From Streptomyces sp. NBC_00569 (GTDB lineage: Bacteria > Actinomycetota > Actinomycetes > Streptomycetales > Streptomycetaceae), in assembly GCF_036345255.1 (NCBI RefSeq), contig NZ_CP107783.1, forward strand, positions 4,575,501-4,639,500: a stretch of DNA of 64,000 bases. Direction: 5' to 3'. A model generated the notes under the pieces. The model was not told the origin of the DNA and ran no database searches. It saw nothing but the letters and a program-made list of their open reading frames with translations. The translations under genes were made by a program, and so were the position numbers. Position 1 is the first letter of the stretch. Every line of letters starts with the position of its first letter. This document shows positions 7,424-20,211 of this stretch, one piece after another.

Positions 7424-10400
7424 GGGCGCAGCCTTCGCAGGAGGTCTTCGATACGGGTGATGTTGTCCCGGGTGGCGGCTTCCGGGGCGATCCGCTCCGC
7501 CCGCCGCAACAGGCTGATGGCCGCCTGCAGTTCACCCTCCACGGCGTTCGGGCCGATACGGACGGAACGTTCGAGATTGCTGAGCGCGGCGTTACTCATG
7601 GCCACCGCACGGTTGTTCATCCCGGTGGCCACCGCGCGCAGCGCCTTGGCGGCCTCCTCGCGCATCTTGGGGTCGTCGCCGGCCGCCGCGACGCGCTCCG
7701 CGTCGCGCACCGCGCGCTCCGCCTCGTCGAGCCGCTCGGCGTCCAGCAGGACGTAGCCGTGGTTGATCAGGGTGCTGGTGCGGAGCCGGTCGAGGGTCTT
7801 CCTGGTCGCGTCGGTCCTCGGGACGCGGTCGAGTTCGGCGAGGGCCTTCGGGTAGCGGCGCGCCTTGATGTGTTCGAGGGCGGCGCTGAACAGGGCGTCC
7901 TGGCGGTACTGCTCCAGGAGTTGCGGCGCGTTGGTGTTGGCCGGGTTCCACTCCTTGGCCAGTTCGAAGTACGCGATGGCCTTGCCGGTGTCCCGGTCGA
8001 GGAGGCCGCGGTCCACGTAGTGGGCGGCGAGCAGCTGGTTCTCGCGCAGGTGCGGGCGTCCCTTCACGGCGCCCTGGGCGAGCAGTTCCGCGTACCGCAC
8101 GGCCTTGGTCACGACCGTGCGCATGTGGTCCCGGTCGCCCATCTGGTAGAGGCAGTTCTGCCACTCGTTGTGCCAGGCGACGACGGTGCACAGGACGTTC
8201 CCGGGGGCGAAGCCGTGGTCGACGGCGTTCGCCAGGCTGCTGATGCCCTCTTCGTAGTCCTTGTCGATGCCGTCCGGCAGGGCGCGGACCCGCTCGGGGT
8301 CGTCGACGCGCTTCTCGGCCGCGCGCACCAGGTCGGTGGACCAGTCGTCGAGCAGGGCGCCCGCGCGGTCCGAGACGGCGGCGAAGAGGTCCTCGTCGAC
8401 GCCCGGCAGCACGCCGGCCAGGGGCCCCTCGGCCAGCAGGGTGCGGGTGACATGGGTGCCCTGGCGCAGGGCGGTCAGGCAGTTCAGATGGAGGCGGGCC
8501 TGGTCCTCGCGGTGCTCGGCGAGGGCCCGCGCGCCGTGGCTGCGGTGCAGGGTCAGGAGTTCATCGGTCAGGGAGGTGCGCAGATACTCGGCGTCGGGGC
8601 CGGTCGCCGCGTCGGCGACGATGGTTCCCGCGTCGTCGGACCCCGGGCGGTCGGCGAACGCCTCCCAGAATCCCGGGTGGCACAGCAGCAGGACCCACAG
8701 GACGGTCGCGGTGACCAGGTCCTCGTCGGCGGCTCCCGTGCGGGTCAGCTTCGCCAGAGCCTCTTCGCGGTAGACCACGGCCATCGAGTGCAGTACGGGG
8801 ATGTCGTTACGGGTGGCCCGGCGCGCGAAGAACCTCGTCAGCTCCCTCTCTATGGCGGCCGCCTGGTCCGCCGCGAGCGCCTGCCACACCGGGTGATCGG
8901 CCATCGCGGCTTCCACGGCCGGGAGCCTGCCGGGGCGTTCCCAGGTCTGGGCCGCGTCCGGGAAGAGATGACTGAGGAGGGCGTCGGAGCGGTCGTTGCG
9001 CTCCAGGTCGGCGCGGTGCCGGTGGGCCGGGTGCTCCTCGGGGAGATGACCGGCGGCCCGCCCCAGGAGTTCCAGGGCCCGTGCGGGGTCACCGTCCGCC
9101 TTGGCGGCCACCGCCCGGTGGCACAGGTACTTCCCGTACTCGGCGGCGGCCCTGTCCGCGCCGGCATCGGTATCGGCGTTCAGGGCGTGCCGCCACAGCC
9201 TGTCGGCGACTTCGTGGTCCCCGACGGCGGCGGCGCACCGGGCGAGGGTGACGGCATCGAAAGGTACGAGACCGTCCGCTTCCGGTGAGTCTTCGGTGAG
9301 GCGGTCCGCCAGACGGCGTACGACCTCCGCCAGGGCCTGGGCGCGGCCGTCCCGGCGCCTGGCGCGGGCCACCCTGGCGCAGAGCGCGGGCAGGGTCGCG
9401 GCCACGTCGACCAGGCCGGTCAGGTCGTGATCGCGCAGGGCGAGGGTGAGCGCCTCGGCGGCCTTCGCGCGCTGGGCCGGCAGGTGACCGGCCGCCTGGA
9501 CGACGAGGAGCGGGGCGGGCAGGGCGGGGTTGCCGCCGACGGACGGCAGCTCGGCGGGCGGCTCGCCTTCGAGGGCCTGGGCGACGAAGGCGACGACCTG
9601 CGCGGCGGCGCGACGGGCCTCTCCGGTGCCGCCTGCGCCGTCGGCGCCCTCCGCGCCCTCATCCTGCACGTCGTCCTCCGGGCCTTCGGCGCCTCCACCC
9701 TGTACGCCGCCCTTCGGGCCCTCCGCGCCTCCACCCTGCCCGACGACCTCCGCGCCCTCATCCGGCCCGTCGCCCACAGCCCGTAGCAGCCGTACCGCAT
9801 CCGCCCTGTCACCGGCCTTGAGCGCGGCCGCCGCGAGAGGCAGGGCCAGCAGCGGGTCGTCCCTGACGTCGGCCGGAGCATCCGCACCCGCATCCTCATC
9901 CGCGCCCGCGTCCTTGGCCCTCTCGTCGTGCCGCCCGGCCAGCGAGGCGGCACGACGAGCCTCGCGCGCCACCACCGGCAGCGGCCAGGCCGCCGCGAGA
10001 ACTTCGAGCGCTCCGGCCAACTCGTCCTGCACAGCGGGGTCTTCGCCCAGCAGGCAGGCGCGCCCCAGAGCCAGGGCGAGCACCTCCACGGCACGGGCGT
10101 CGCCCACATCAGCGGCGGTCGGGCCATCGGCCTCCCCCACCCACGCCACCAGCGCCTCCACCAGTACGGGCTCCGCCTCGCGCGGCTCCGCCAGCAGCTG
10201 GCCAAGGCCGAGCAGCCAGGCCGTACGGGAGTGATGGCGGACGATGCGCCACGGTGCGGCGCCCGTACCGTCGGCGGGCCGTGCCGCGCGTTCGGCCAGG
10301 AGGCGGGCCGCGCGGGCGAGACGTCCGGCGTCGGCGGGGACGGGCGGGAGGGCGCCTGGCCCGGTGACCTGCGCGTCGATGAGCCGCGCCGCCGCCCACC

Positions 10401-12234
10401 CGGCGCGCTGCACGGCCCGGTCGGCCTCTCCGCCGGCCCACAGCGCCGCGGCCTCGCGCAGCGCGAGCGCGCCGCTTTCGTAGCGGGCCCGGGGCGTCGG
10501 CAGGCGGTCGAGGCGCCGCACGGCGTCGACCGTGCGGCCGAGGGCCAGTTCGGCGCGGGCGCGGACGAGTTCGGCCTTGGGGCCACGTACGCCGTCGAGC
10601 AGGTCCGCCGCACGGTCGGGGTTCCCGGCCGTCAGTTCGGTCACGGCGAGGACAAGGGTGGCGCGGTCGAGGCCCTGGCCGCCCGCCTGTTCGAGCAGGG
10701 AGCGGGCCCGGTCGCCGTCTTCCGGGAGGGCCGACAGGGCGCGCCACAACAGCTGTTCGGGCAGGGGCAGGCGGCCGAAGAGCGAGAGGGCGGTGAGGTG
10801 GCCGACCGCGTTCCGGCGGCCGCCGGCGACCTCGACGCCGAGGAGGGTGCGCAGGGCCTCCAGGAGTTCCGGGACGGTGGCGCCCTCGGCGCCGAGCGGG
10901 TCCCAGGCCAGCTCGACGCCGGGTTCCTGTCCCTCGGCGAGCCTCAGCCGGGCCGTGACGACCGCGGTGAAGGCGTGTGCCGCGCCCTTCATGACCGTAC
11001 GTTCCTCGTCGGTGGCGCGGCGGCCGGGATCGGCGTCGGCCAGCAGGCAGCCGAGCGGCCAGGCGTGCGCGTCGCCGTCGGCGAGCAGCGCGCGGCAGCG
11101 GCGTCCCGCCGCCTCGTGCTCGCCGCACAACAGCTGGGCCCAGGCCGCGTGATAGCCGAGGTCGGACCGGTCCGGGAACGCGTCGGCGACCACGACGAGG
11201 TTCTTGGCGGCCAGGTCGGCGTTGCCTTCGAGGAGCTGGGCACGGCCCTGGGCGTAGCGGCCCCAGGGACGGCTGTCGCCGCCGTCGCCGATCGTGGCGA
11301 GCCGTACGGCCGTCAGCGGGGCCGCGGTGGCGGGGCCCGGGGGGCCGTCGCGGCCGGGGTCCAGTTCGAGCCACTCCAGCATCCGGCACAGGTCGGTCAG
11401 TTCGGCGCCGCGCGGTGTGAGGACGGCTTCCCGTCCTCGTACGGCGGTGAGGGCCTCGGCGTACGCGCCGCTGTGCAGGCGGGCGGCGATGAGACCGCGC
11501 AGGGCCTCGCCGTCGGTGGGGTCGGCACCGCAGGCGCGGGTGAAGTGGTCGGCCGCGTCGGCCGTTTCCCGGTGCAGCAGCAGGGCGCCGAGGCCGAGCG
11601 TGCGGTCGAGGCCGGCGAGGCGCAGGCCCGCCGCGGACAGGTGCGTGGCGAGCGCGAAGGCCCGCTCCACGCGGCCCGTCTCGTCGTCGAATCCGGCTCC
11701 GAGGAGGCGCCCCGTCATCTGGTGCACTTCTGGCGGCACGGTCGCGTACCGCCTGAAGATGTCCACGTAGATCGCCAGTTGGTCGTCCTGGTCGGCGCCG
11801 AGCCTGGCCAGGGCGGTGGCGGCGATGGAGCGGGACTCCTCGTGGACGAACGCGCTGCGGTAGAGCCGCGTGTACAGGGACACCGCGAAGTCCCGGTCAC
11901 CTGCGCCGGACCGGGCCACGGCGGCGTCGGCGAGCGGGACCCAGCTCTGGTGGAGCCCGATGCGCCCCTCGGCCGCCATGCGCTCGCCGACCTGGGCGAG
12001 CCGGTCCAGGTCGGCGGCCTCGACGAGGGGCAGGAAGCGGGGGCCGAGGAAGGACTGCTGGAAGGAGGGCCACAGGTCAGCGGTGCGGTCCTGGTACTCC
12101 TCGATGCCCGCGAGAACCGCGCGCAGGCTCACGAGGCCGGCGCGCGGATCGGCGTCGGCGAGCGCGCTCGCCCAGGCGTTCTCCAGCCGGCCGCGCCGGG
12201 ACAGACCTTTCCTCAGGGACCGCTGGGGCTCCAC
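7420..12234 (-). CDS. Giant (1604-residue) TPR-like scaffold protein
   Basis: This very large, Ala/Leu/Arg-rich helical protein shows recurrent TPR-like helix pairs through much of its length. Examples are 'ADHFTRACGADPTDGEALRGLIAARL' near 230, 'GKAIAYFELAKEWNP' near 1420 and 'AISLLRRAERIAP' near the C-terminus. No catalytic motif, signal peptide or membrane segment was found. A disordered insertion at about 833-869 is built from three 12-residue repeats rich in Gly, Glu and Asp. The GTG start lies 3 bases after the kinase stop, and the stop overlaps the J-like start. I infer a scaffold or sensor platform that holds the kinase, chaperones and clients together. The C-terminal 200 residues look the most regular. 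Confidence 0.75.
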   Translation of the reverse strand: MEPQRSLRKGLSRRGRLENAWASALADADPRAGLVSLRAVLAGIEEYQDRTADLWPSFQQSFLGPRFLPLVEAADLDRLAQVGERMAAEGRIGLHQSWVPLADAAVARSGAGDRDFAVSLYTRLYRSAFVHEESRSIAATALARLGADQDDQLAIYVDIFRRYATVPPEVHQMTGRLLGAGFDDETGRVERAFALATHLSAAGLRLAGLDRTLGLGALLLHRETADAADHFTRACGADPTDGEALRGLIAARLHSGAYAEALTAVRGREAVLTPRGAELTDLCRMLEWLELDPGRDGPPGPATAAPLTAVRLATIGDGGDSRPWGRYAQGRAQLLEGNADLAAKNLVVVADAFPDRSDLGYHAAWAQLLCGEHEAAGRRCRALLADGDAHAWPLGCLLADADPGRRATDEERTVMKGAAHAFTAVVTARLRLAEGQEPGVELAWDPLGAEGATVPELLEALRTLLGVEVAGGRRNAVGHLTALSLFGRLPLPEQLLWRALSALPEDGDRARSLLEQAGGQGLDRATLVLAVTELTAGNPDRAADLLDGVRGPKAELVRARAELALGRTVDAVRRLDRLPTPRARYESGALALREAAALWAGGEADRAVQRAGWAAARLIDAQVTGPGALPPVPADAGRLARAARLLAERAARPADGTGAAPWRIVRHHSRTAWLLGLGQLLAEPREAEPVLVEALVAWVGEADGPTAADVGDARAVEVLALALGRACLLGEDPAVQDELAGALEVLAAAWPLPVVAREARRAASLAGRHDERAKDAGADEDAGADAPADVRDDPLLALPLAAAALKAGDRADAVRLLRAVGDGPDEGAEVVGQGGGAEGPKGGVQGGGAEGPEDDVQDEGAEGADGAGGTGEARRAAAQVVAFVAQALEGEPPAELPSVGGNPALPAPLLVVQAAGHLPAQRAKAAEALTLALRDHDLTGLVDVAATLPALCARVARARRRDGRAQALAEVVRRLADRLTEDSPEADGLVPFDAVTLARCAAAVGDHEVADRLWRHALNADTDAGADRAAAEYGKYLCHRAVAAKADGDPARALELLGRAAGHLPEEHPAHRHRADLERNDRSDALLSHLFPDAAQTWERPGRLPAVEAAMADHPVWQALAADQAAAIERELTRFFARRATRNDIPVLHSMAVVYREEALAKLTRTGAADEDLVTATVLWVLLLCHPGFWEAFADRPGSDDAGTIVADAATGPDAEYLRTSLTDELLTLHRSHGARALAEHREDQARLHLNCLTALRQGTHVTRTLLAEGPLAGVLPGVDEDLFAAVSDRAGALLDDWSTDLVRAAEKRVDDPERVRALPDGIDKDYEEGISSLANAVDHGFAPGNVLCTVVAWHNEWQNCLYQMGDRDHMRTVVTKAVRYAELLAQGAVKGRPHLRENQLLAAHYVDRGLLDRDTGKAIAYFELAKEWNPANTNAPQLLEQYRQDALFSAALEHIKARRYPKALAELDRVPRTDATRKTLDRLRTSTLINHGYVLLDAERLDEAERAVRDAERVAAAGDDPKMREEAAKALRAVATGMNNRAVAMSNAALSNLERSVRIGPNAVEGELQAAISLLRRAERIAPEAATRDNITRIEDLLRRLRP
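9628..9735 (-). repeat. Three tandem 36-bp units inside the scaffold gene
   Basis: Units at 9700-9735, 9664-9699 and 9628-9663 encode GGGAEGPKGGVQ, GGGAEGPEDDVQ and DEGAEGADGAGG. They keep the frame and probably form a flexible, length-variable linker between helical halves of the scaffold. Confidence 0.85.
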
Positions 12235-12237
12235 CCG

Positions 12238-13501
12238 TCACCCCCGGTCCCGCTCGGCGCGGGCGAGACGCCCGAACCGCTCCGCCTGGAAACGGTTGCC
12301 GGCCTTGCGGAACGCCTCCTCCGCGCGGCGGGCGAGCCTCGCGCGGTCGGTGCCGGACGGCATCAGGGCGCGCCCGCGGACGAGTTCACAGGCGTCGGCC
12401 CAGGAGTGGGCGGCCGCCAGGTGATCGCCCGCGGATTCGTGGACCTGCCCCAGTTCGGTGAGCAGGCCCAGGCGTAACGGGTCGGGGACGTGGTTACGTT
12501 CGAGCCCCCTGCGGAGCACGGTCGCGGCGGCCGGGCCCTGCCCGGACGTCCTCAGCCGCCGTCCTTCCGCCAGCTCGGCCTCGCCCGGCTGCCGCACGAC
12601 CGGCTTCTCCAGGACCACGTCCAGGGCGGCGATCACCTCCTCCGCGCTGCGGAACCGCTGCGCGGGCCGCAGTTCGAGCAGGCGCATCACGAGGGCGTCC
12701 AGGGCGGGCGGGACGAGGTTGTTGTGGACCGAGGGGCGTACGGGCGGCGCTCCCCGCTTCTGTTCCTGGAGCCAGTCGCCGTGCGCCGACTCGGGCAGCG
12801 CGGGCGGCGGTGTCAGATGCGCGTACGCGTGGCGGCCTGTCAGGCCCTCGTACATCAGGAGCCCCAGCGAGTACAGGTCGGACTCGGGGACGCTGGAGCC
12901 GGCCGCGGTCTCCGGCGCCATGTACTGGAGGGTGCCGACCGTGCCCGGGACGTGGCCGAGCTCCAGCATCCGGGCGGCCAGGCCGAAGTCGATGAGCCGG
13001 ACCCAGTTGTCGCTGCCCAGGAGGACGTTGTCGGGCTTGAGGTCGCGGTGCAGCAGCGGCGGGTCCAGGCGGTGCAGTCCGCGCAGGGCCACGCAGATCT
13101 GCCGCGCCCACTTGACCAGCAGCGGCGCCGGGACGCGCCCCATCTCGGCGAACTGGCCGGCGAGGGTGGCCCCGGGGACGTACTCCATGGCGAGGAAGGC
13201 GCGGCCGCCGAGACCCTTGGCGAGACCGCCGTCGTACACGTGCACGAGATGGCGGCGGGCCTCGGCGTCCGCCATGGTGTCCATCGCCTCGGCGAGCAGC
13301 AGGACGTCCTGGAACAGCTCCGCGGCGTTCTCCTCGGTCAGGCCCGCGCGCCGGGAGAGCTTGAGAGCCACGCTGCGCACCGGATGGCCGAGGATGTACT
13401 GGTCGGCGCGGAAGACCGCCCCGAAACCGCCGCCTCCGATCCAGCCGCTCAGTGCGTAGCGGCCGTCGACCACCCGGCCTTCGAGTCCGCGCAGGCCGGA
13501 C

Positions 13502-13524
<23 letters not shown>
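12238..13524 (-). CDS. Cytosolic Ser/Thr protein kinase with TPR-like tail
   Basis: The 428-residue protein has a Hanks-type kinase domain at about 20-290: glycine loop GGGGFGAV (30-37), Lys55 in VALKL, HRDLKPDN (159-166), DFG (179-181) and APE (203-205). The catalytic residues are all present. Unlike most Streptomyces Pkn kinases it has no membrane segment or PASTA repeats; the tail (about 315-428) is helical and TPR-like. The ATG has GAGGGGG upstream and overlaps the end of the AAA gene by 23 bases. The kinase probably phosphorylates the chaperone, scaffold or protease partners (inference). Confidence 0.93.
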
Positions 13525-16567
<3,043 letters not shown>

Positions 16568-16663
16568 CTTCGCGCGCAGGCCACGGCTTCACGACGTTTC
16601 GGGCCTGCCTGCCCACCTCCCCCGTGCACCGGCCATGCTTCCACACGGAGTACGCGGGGTCCC

Positions 16664-16676
16664 TTTGCTACGCAAA
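16664..16676. promoter_or_regulatory. TTTGC-TAC-GCAAA dyad upstream of the AAA/Hsp70 operon
   Basis: A perfect 5-bp inverted repeat with a 3-base centre lies about 100 bases before the AAA gene. On the minus strand, TTGCGT within it followed 17 bases later by TACTCC could be a weak promoter. The dyad would then overlap the -35 and act as an operator. Support is by eye only. Confidence 0.3.
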
Positions 16677-16684
16677 AGAGGGGA

Positions 16685-16711
16685 CAACTCTTTGGCCGTA
16701 AGGCCGAGTTG
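16685..16711 (-). terminator. Hairpin after the htpX-yccF unit
   Basis: CAACTC...GAGTTG flank GGCC-gtaa-GGCC, and outside them GGGGA pairs with TCCCC, giving about 15 paired bases. It starts 37 bases after the yccF stop in the direction of transcription, so it probably ends that unit and separates it from the island operon. There is no U-run, as is usual in Streptomyces. Confidence 0.5.
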
Positions 16712-16747
16712 ATCCCCTCCTGCTACGCCGTCAGACCGGCGCCCCCG

Positions 16748-17134
16748 CTATACGAACGGCTGGTCCGTGCGGACGATTTCGCGGCCGAGCGGCATCAGGG
16801 AGACCGGGATCAGCTTGAAGTTGGCGACGCCCAGGGGGATACCGATGATCGTGATGCACTGCGCGATGCCCGTCACGATGTGGGCGAGAGCGAGCCACCA
16901 GCCGGCCAGAACCAGCCACAGCACGTTCCCGACGCAGGACGGGGCGCCCGCGTCGCGGCGCTCGACCGTCGTATAGCCGAACGGCCACAGCGCGTACACG
17001 CCGATCCTGAACGCCGCGATGCCGAACGGGATTCCGATGATCGTGATGCACAGGATCAGGCCCGCGAGCAGGTAGCCGAGGAACAGCCAGAAGCCGCTCA
17101 GCACTAGCCAAATGATGTTGAGGATTGTCTTCAC
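16748..17134 (-). CDS. YccF-domain integral membrane protein
   Basis: The 128-residue protein carries two copies of the YccF (DUF307) pattern: '[11 protein letters not shown]...[13 protein letters not shown]' (6-42) and '[11 protein letters not shown]...[13 protein letters not shown]' (70-106), giving about four membrane segments. Its function is not established in the family. The GTG start overlaps the htpX stop as GTGA, so it is the second gene of an htpX-yccF unit. Membrane stress is a reasonable theme given its partner. Confidence 0.9.
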   Translation of the reverse strand: MKTILNIIWLVLSGFWLFLGYLLAGLILCITIIGIPFGIAAFRIGVYALWPFGYTTVERRDAGAPSCVGNVLWLVLAGWWLALAHIVTGIAQCITIIGIPLGVANFKLIPVSLMPLGREIVRTDQPFV

Positions 17135-17994
17135 GGGTGACGACCTGCCATCTGCTCTAGCCGGGCGATGCGCTCCGCCATCGGCGGATGCGTGGAGAAC
17201 ATCTTGGACATGCCCTGCCCGGGACGGAAAGGGTTCGCAATCATCATGTGACTTGCGGTCTCGATCCGCGGCTCCGGGGGGAGCGGCAACTGCTTGGTCC
17301 CCGCGTCGAGTTTGCGCAGGGCGCTCGCCAGGGCCAGCGGGTCGCCGGTGAGCTGGGCGCCCGACGCGTCCGCCTCGTACTCCCGGGACCGGCTGATGGC
17401 GAGCCGGATGACCGTGGCCGCGATGGGGCCCAGGATCATGATCATCAGCATGCCGAGCAGTCCGGGGCCGTCGTCGTCGTTCGAACGGCCGACGGGGATC
17501 AGCCAGGCGAAGTTGACCAGGAACATGATCACCGAGGCGAGGGCGCCGGCGACCGACGAGATCAGGATGTCGCGGTTGTAGACATGGCTCAGCTCGTGCC
17601 CGATGACGCCGCGCAGCTCGCGCTCGTCGAGGATCCGGAGGATGCCCTCGGTGCAGCACACCGCGGCGTTGCGCGGATTGCGGCCCGTCGCGAAGGCGTT
17701 GGGCGCTTCCGTCGGCGAGATGTACAGGCGGGGCATCGGCTGGCGGGCCTGCGTCGACAGCTCGCGGACCATGCGGTAGAGCGCGGGGGCCTCGAACTCG
17801 CTCACGGGGCGCGCGCGCATCGCGCGCAGGGCCAGCTTGTCGCTGTTCCAGTACGCGTACGCGTTCGTCGCGAGGGCGATGCCGAGGCCCACGATCAGCC
17901 CCGTACGACCGAAGAAACTACCGATGACGATGATGAGGGCCGACAGCCCCCCGAGGAGTACGGCGGTCTTCAGCCCGTTGTGCCGGCGGTGCAC
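17131..17994 (-). CDS. htpX: HtpX-family M48 membrane zinc metalloprotease
   Basis: The 287-residue protein matches HtpX: two N-terminal membrane segments (about 8-45), HELSH zinc motif (133-137) and a downstream SREYEAD glutamate near 208 as third ligand. Further hydrophobic segments lie at about 145-200. HtpX cleaves misfolded membrane proteins at the cytosolic face. The GTG start has GGAGGG about seven bases upstream. It is followed by yccF with a 4-base overlap. Confidence 0.95.
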   Translation of the reverse strand: MHRRHNGLKTAVLLGGLSALIIVIGSFFGRTGLIVGLGIALATNAYAYWNSDKLALRAMRARPVSEFEAPALYRMVRELSTQARQPMPRLYISPTEAPNAFATGRNPRNAAVCCTEGILRILDERELRGVIGHELSHVYNRDILISSVAGALASVIMFLVNFAWLIPVGRSNDDDGPGLLGMLMIMILGPIAATVIRLAISRSREYEADASGAQLTGDPLALASALRKLDAGTKQLPLPPEPRIETASHMMIANPFRPGQGMSKMFSTHPPMAERIARLEQMAGRHP

Positions 17995-18056
17995 GGTACG
18001 CCCTCCATGTGGTGCGGCAGGGGAACCCTCTGCTTACTGGTGCTGGGTGCTTCCAC

Positions 18057-18069
18057 GGTCCAGTGGACC
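18057..18069. other. GGTCCA-G-TGGACC inverted repeat
   Basis: A perfect 6-bp inverted repeat lies in the 173-base gap between mscL (stop at 18168) and htpX (start at 17994). It may be a short mscL terminator or an htpX operator; the sequence does not decide. Nothing else stands out in this gap. Confidence 0.3.
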
Positions 18070-18167
18070 CTCCTGTACTGGTCAACGCCAGACGAGGAGG
18101 ACGAGTTCCCTTGTGCGCGCAGGGCGCATGTAGCCCGTACGGGTGGAGAGTGCCCGCCGGCTGGGGG

Positions 18168-18623
18168 TCAGCGCTGTTCGGGGAGTCCGGCGAGCGCGAG
18201 GGCCTCGGGGTCGGCCTTGAGCTCGCTGGTGCAGTGGGAGCAGCGGGTGGCGATCGCGGGGATCTGGCTGAAACAGCGCGGACAGTCGCGCAGGGCGGCC
18301 TTGATGTCGACCGGCTTGCCGCGGTCGAGGCGGGTCTGGAGCCTCACCATCGGGACGACGACGAGGAAGTAGAGCACCGCCGCCGTGATCACGAAGGCGA
18401 TCGCCGCGGCGACGAACTTGCCGTACGGGAAGTCCGTGCCCTCGACCCGGAAGTGCGCCTCGCTGAAGTCGCCGGTCGAGCGCGTGGCGAGGCCGATGAG
18501 CGGGGCGATGAACGCCGTGCTGAAGCCCGTGACGACCGCGGTGAAGGCGGAACCCACGGCGAGGCCGATCGCCATGGTCACGATGTTCCCGCGAAGGATG
18601 AAGTCCTTGAACCCGCTCAGCAC
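18168..18623 (-). CDS. mscL: MscL-family mechanosensitive channel with C-terminal zinc ribbon
   Basis: The 151-residue protein starts like MscL (GFKDFILRGNIVTMAIGLAVGSAFTAVV, residues 4-31, first pore helix) and has a second helix at about 70-92. MscL opens as a pressure-release valve in hypo-osmotic shock. Instead of the usual cytosolic helix bundle, the C-terminus has two CxxC pairs (Cys114/117 and Cys128/131), a zinc-ribbon-like end. The GTG at 18623 has GGGAG nine bases upstream; longer frames upstream are rejected. Confidence 0.85.
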   Translation of the reverse strand: MLSGFKDFILRGNIVTMAIGLAVGSAFTAVVTGFSTAFIAPLIGLATRSTGDFSEAHFRVEGTDFPYGKFVAAAIAFVITAAVLYFLVVVPMVRLQTRLDRGKPVDIKAALRDCPRCFSQIPAIATRCSHCTSELKADPEALALAGLPEQR

Positions 18624-18669
18624 GGCAGTGTCTCCCTGGTCTCCGACGTTGAGGTCGCTACGAGGGTGC

Positions 18670-20211
18670 CTAGAAGAGGCCCGTCGATGCAAAACGGAGA
18701 ACCATCTGAGGTGCACCCGACAAGGCGACCCCGATGACGGCGGTGAGTCCGATCGCCGCGGTGAGCGGCGCCGGAATCCGCTGTACCGCCTGCTCGCCCT
18801 CGGCGGAGCGGAACAGGGTCGCCGTCCACTGAAGGTAGTAGTAGAGAGCGATCACGACGTTGACGGCCATGACGACGGCGAGCCAGCCGAGGCCCGCGTC
18901 GACGGCCGCCGAGAAGACGGTGACCTTCGCGAAGAGGCCGATGATGCCGGGCGGCAGGCCCGCGAGGCAGAGCAGGAAGAAGCCGAGGACCAGGGCGGCC
19001 AGCGGCCGGGACCGGTACAGGCCGCGGTAGTCGCTGATGCGGTTCAGGGGCTTCGTACGGGCCACGAGGGCGGCCACGGCGAAGGCACCGAGGTTCACGG
19101 CGGCGTACATGAGGGCGTACGCGACGGTGGAGCCGATGGCCTTGTCGGCGTCCTTGGAGTAGGCGGCCGCGGCGATCGGGACGAGGAGGTAGCCGGCCTG
19201 GCCCACCGAGGACCAGGCGAGCAGGCGTACCGCGCTGTACGCGCGCGTGGCCTGCTGGCGCAGGGCCGCCACGTTGCCCACGGTCATGGTGAGCGCGGCG
19301 AGCACGGCCAGGGCCGGGCCCCACACGTCGGCGTAGGACGGGAAGGCGACGACGGTGACGAGGATGATCCCGGAGAAGCCGACCGCCTTGCCGATCACCG
19401 ACAGGTAGGCGGCGACCGGCAGCGGGGCTCCCACGTAGGTGTCGGGCACCCAGAAGTGGAAGGGGGCGGCGGCGGTCTTGAAGGCGAAACCGACCAGGGT
19501 GAGGACGACGCCCGCCTGGGCCAGGGTGTGGAACTGGCCGTCCACGTGCGTCAGGGCGGTGGCGATCCTCGTGAGGTGCAGGGTGCCCGTCGTCGCGTAG
19601 ACGAAGCTCACGCCCAGGAGGGTGACCGCGGTCGCCGTGACCGAGGACAGGAAGAACTTCAGGGCCGCTTCCGAGGAGCGCCGGTCGTCGCGCTTGATGC
19701 CGACGAGGGCGAACGCCGGCAGGGACGCCACTTCCAGGGCGACGACAAGGGTGGCCAGGTCGCGTGACGCGGGCAGCAGTGCGGCGCCCGCGGCGGAGGA
19801 CAGGAGCAGGAACCAGAACTCTCCCTCGGGGAGCGCCCTGGGCGTGTTCTTCGCGTCCTTGATGCCGGTGATGGACAGCAGCGCGGTCAGCAGGGCGCCG
19901 GCCAGGACGAGGAACTGGATGACGAGCGTGAAGTGGTCGGCCGTGTAGCTGCACGCGGCCTGCTCGCCCTTGAGCGTCTTGAGGCAGAAGGTCGAGCGGT
20001 CGCCGTCCAGAAGGGGCAGCAGCGCGAGCGCGGCGGCGGCCAGACCCGCGACGGAGACCCAGCCCAGCAGCGCCTTCCTGCGCTCGCCGAGGAACAGGTC
20101 CGCGACGAGCACCACGAGGGCGACAACCGCCGCGATGGTGGGCGGCGCGATCGCGAGCCAGTCGACGGACTGGACGAGGGACGCCACGGACGGCGCGGCG
20201 GCGGCGGTCAC
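18670..20211 (-). CDS. nuoN2: NADH-quinone oxidoreductase subunit N, second copy
   Basis: The 513-residue antiporter-like membrane subunit has about 14 segments and the NuoN pattern: 'KFFLSSVTATAVTLLGVSFVY', 'KTAAAPFHFWVPDTYVGAP', 'LLAWSSVGQAGYLL'. It is the last gene of the second nuo operon. The GTG overlaps the nuoM2 stop as GTGA. It is one of three proton-pumping antiporter-like subunits. Confidence 0.93.
   Translation of the reverse strand: MTAAAAPSVASLVQSVDWLAIAPPTIAAVVALVVLVADLFLGERRKALLGWVSVAGLAAAALALLPLLDGDRSTFCLKTLKGEQAACSYTADHFTLVIQFLVLAGALLTALLSITGIKDAKNTPRALPEGEFWFLLLSSAAGAALLPASRDLATLVVALEVASLPAFALVGIKRDDRRSSEAALKFFLSSVTATAVTLLGVSFVYATTGTLHLTRIATALTHVDGQFHTLAQAGVVLTLVGFAFKTAAAPFHFWVPDTYVGAPLPVAAYLSVIGKAVGFSGIILVTVVAFPSYADVWGPALAVLAALTMTVGNVAALRQQATRAYSAVRLLAWSSVGQAGYLLVPIAAAAYSKDADKAIGSTVAYALMYAAVNLGAFAVAALVARTKPLNRISDYRGLYRSRPLAALVLGFFLLCLAGLPPGIIGLFAKVTVFSAAVDAGLGWLAVVMAVNVVIALYYYLQWTATLFRSAEGEQAVQRIPAPLTAAIGLTAVIGVALSGAPQMVLRFASTGLF

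Noticed and set aside
6016..9288. Long plus-strand open frame of over 1000 codons opposite the Hsp70, GrpE-like, J-like and scaffold genes
   Set aside because: It is antisense to genes with clear motifs, has Gly/Arg/Val-rich translation without any domain, and such frames are common opposite GC-rich genes.
9628..9735. Mobile-element insertion in the scaffold gene
   Set aside because: The three 36-bp units keep the frame and have no terminal inverted repeats or target duplication; they are an internal protein repeat.
9928..12477. Long plus-strand open frame opposite the scaffold gene
   Set aside because: No start signal or recognisable motif; the minus-strand frame has regular TPR-like periodicity and operon overlaps.
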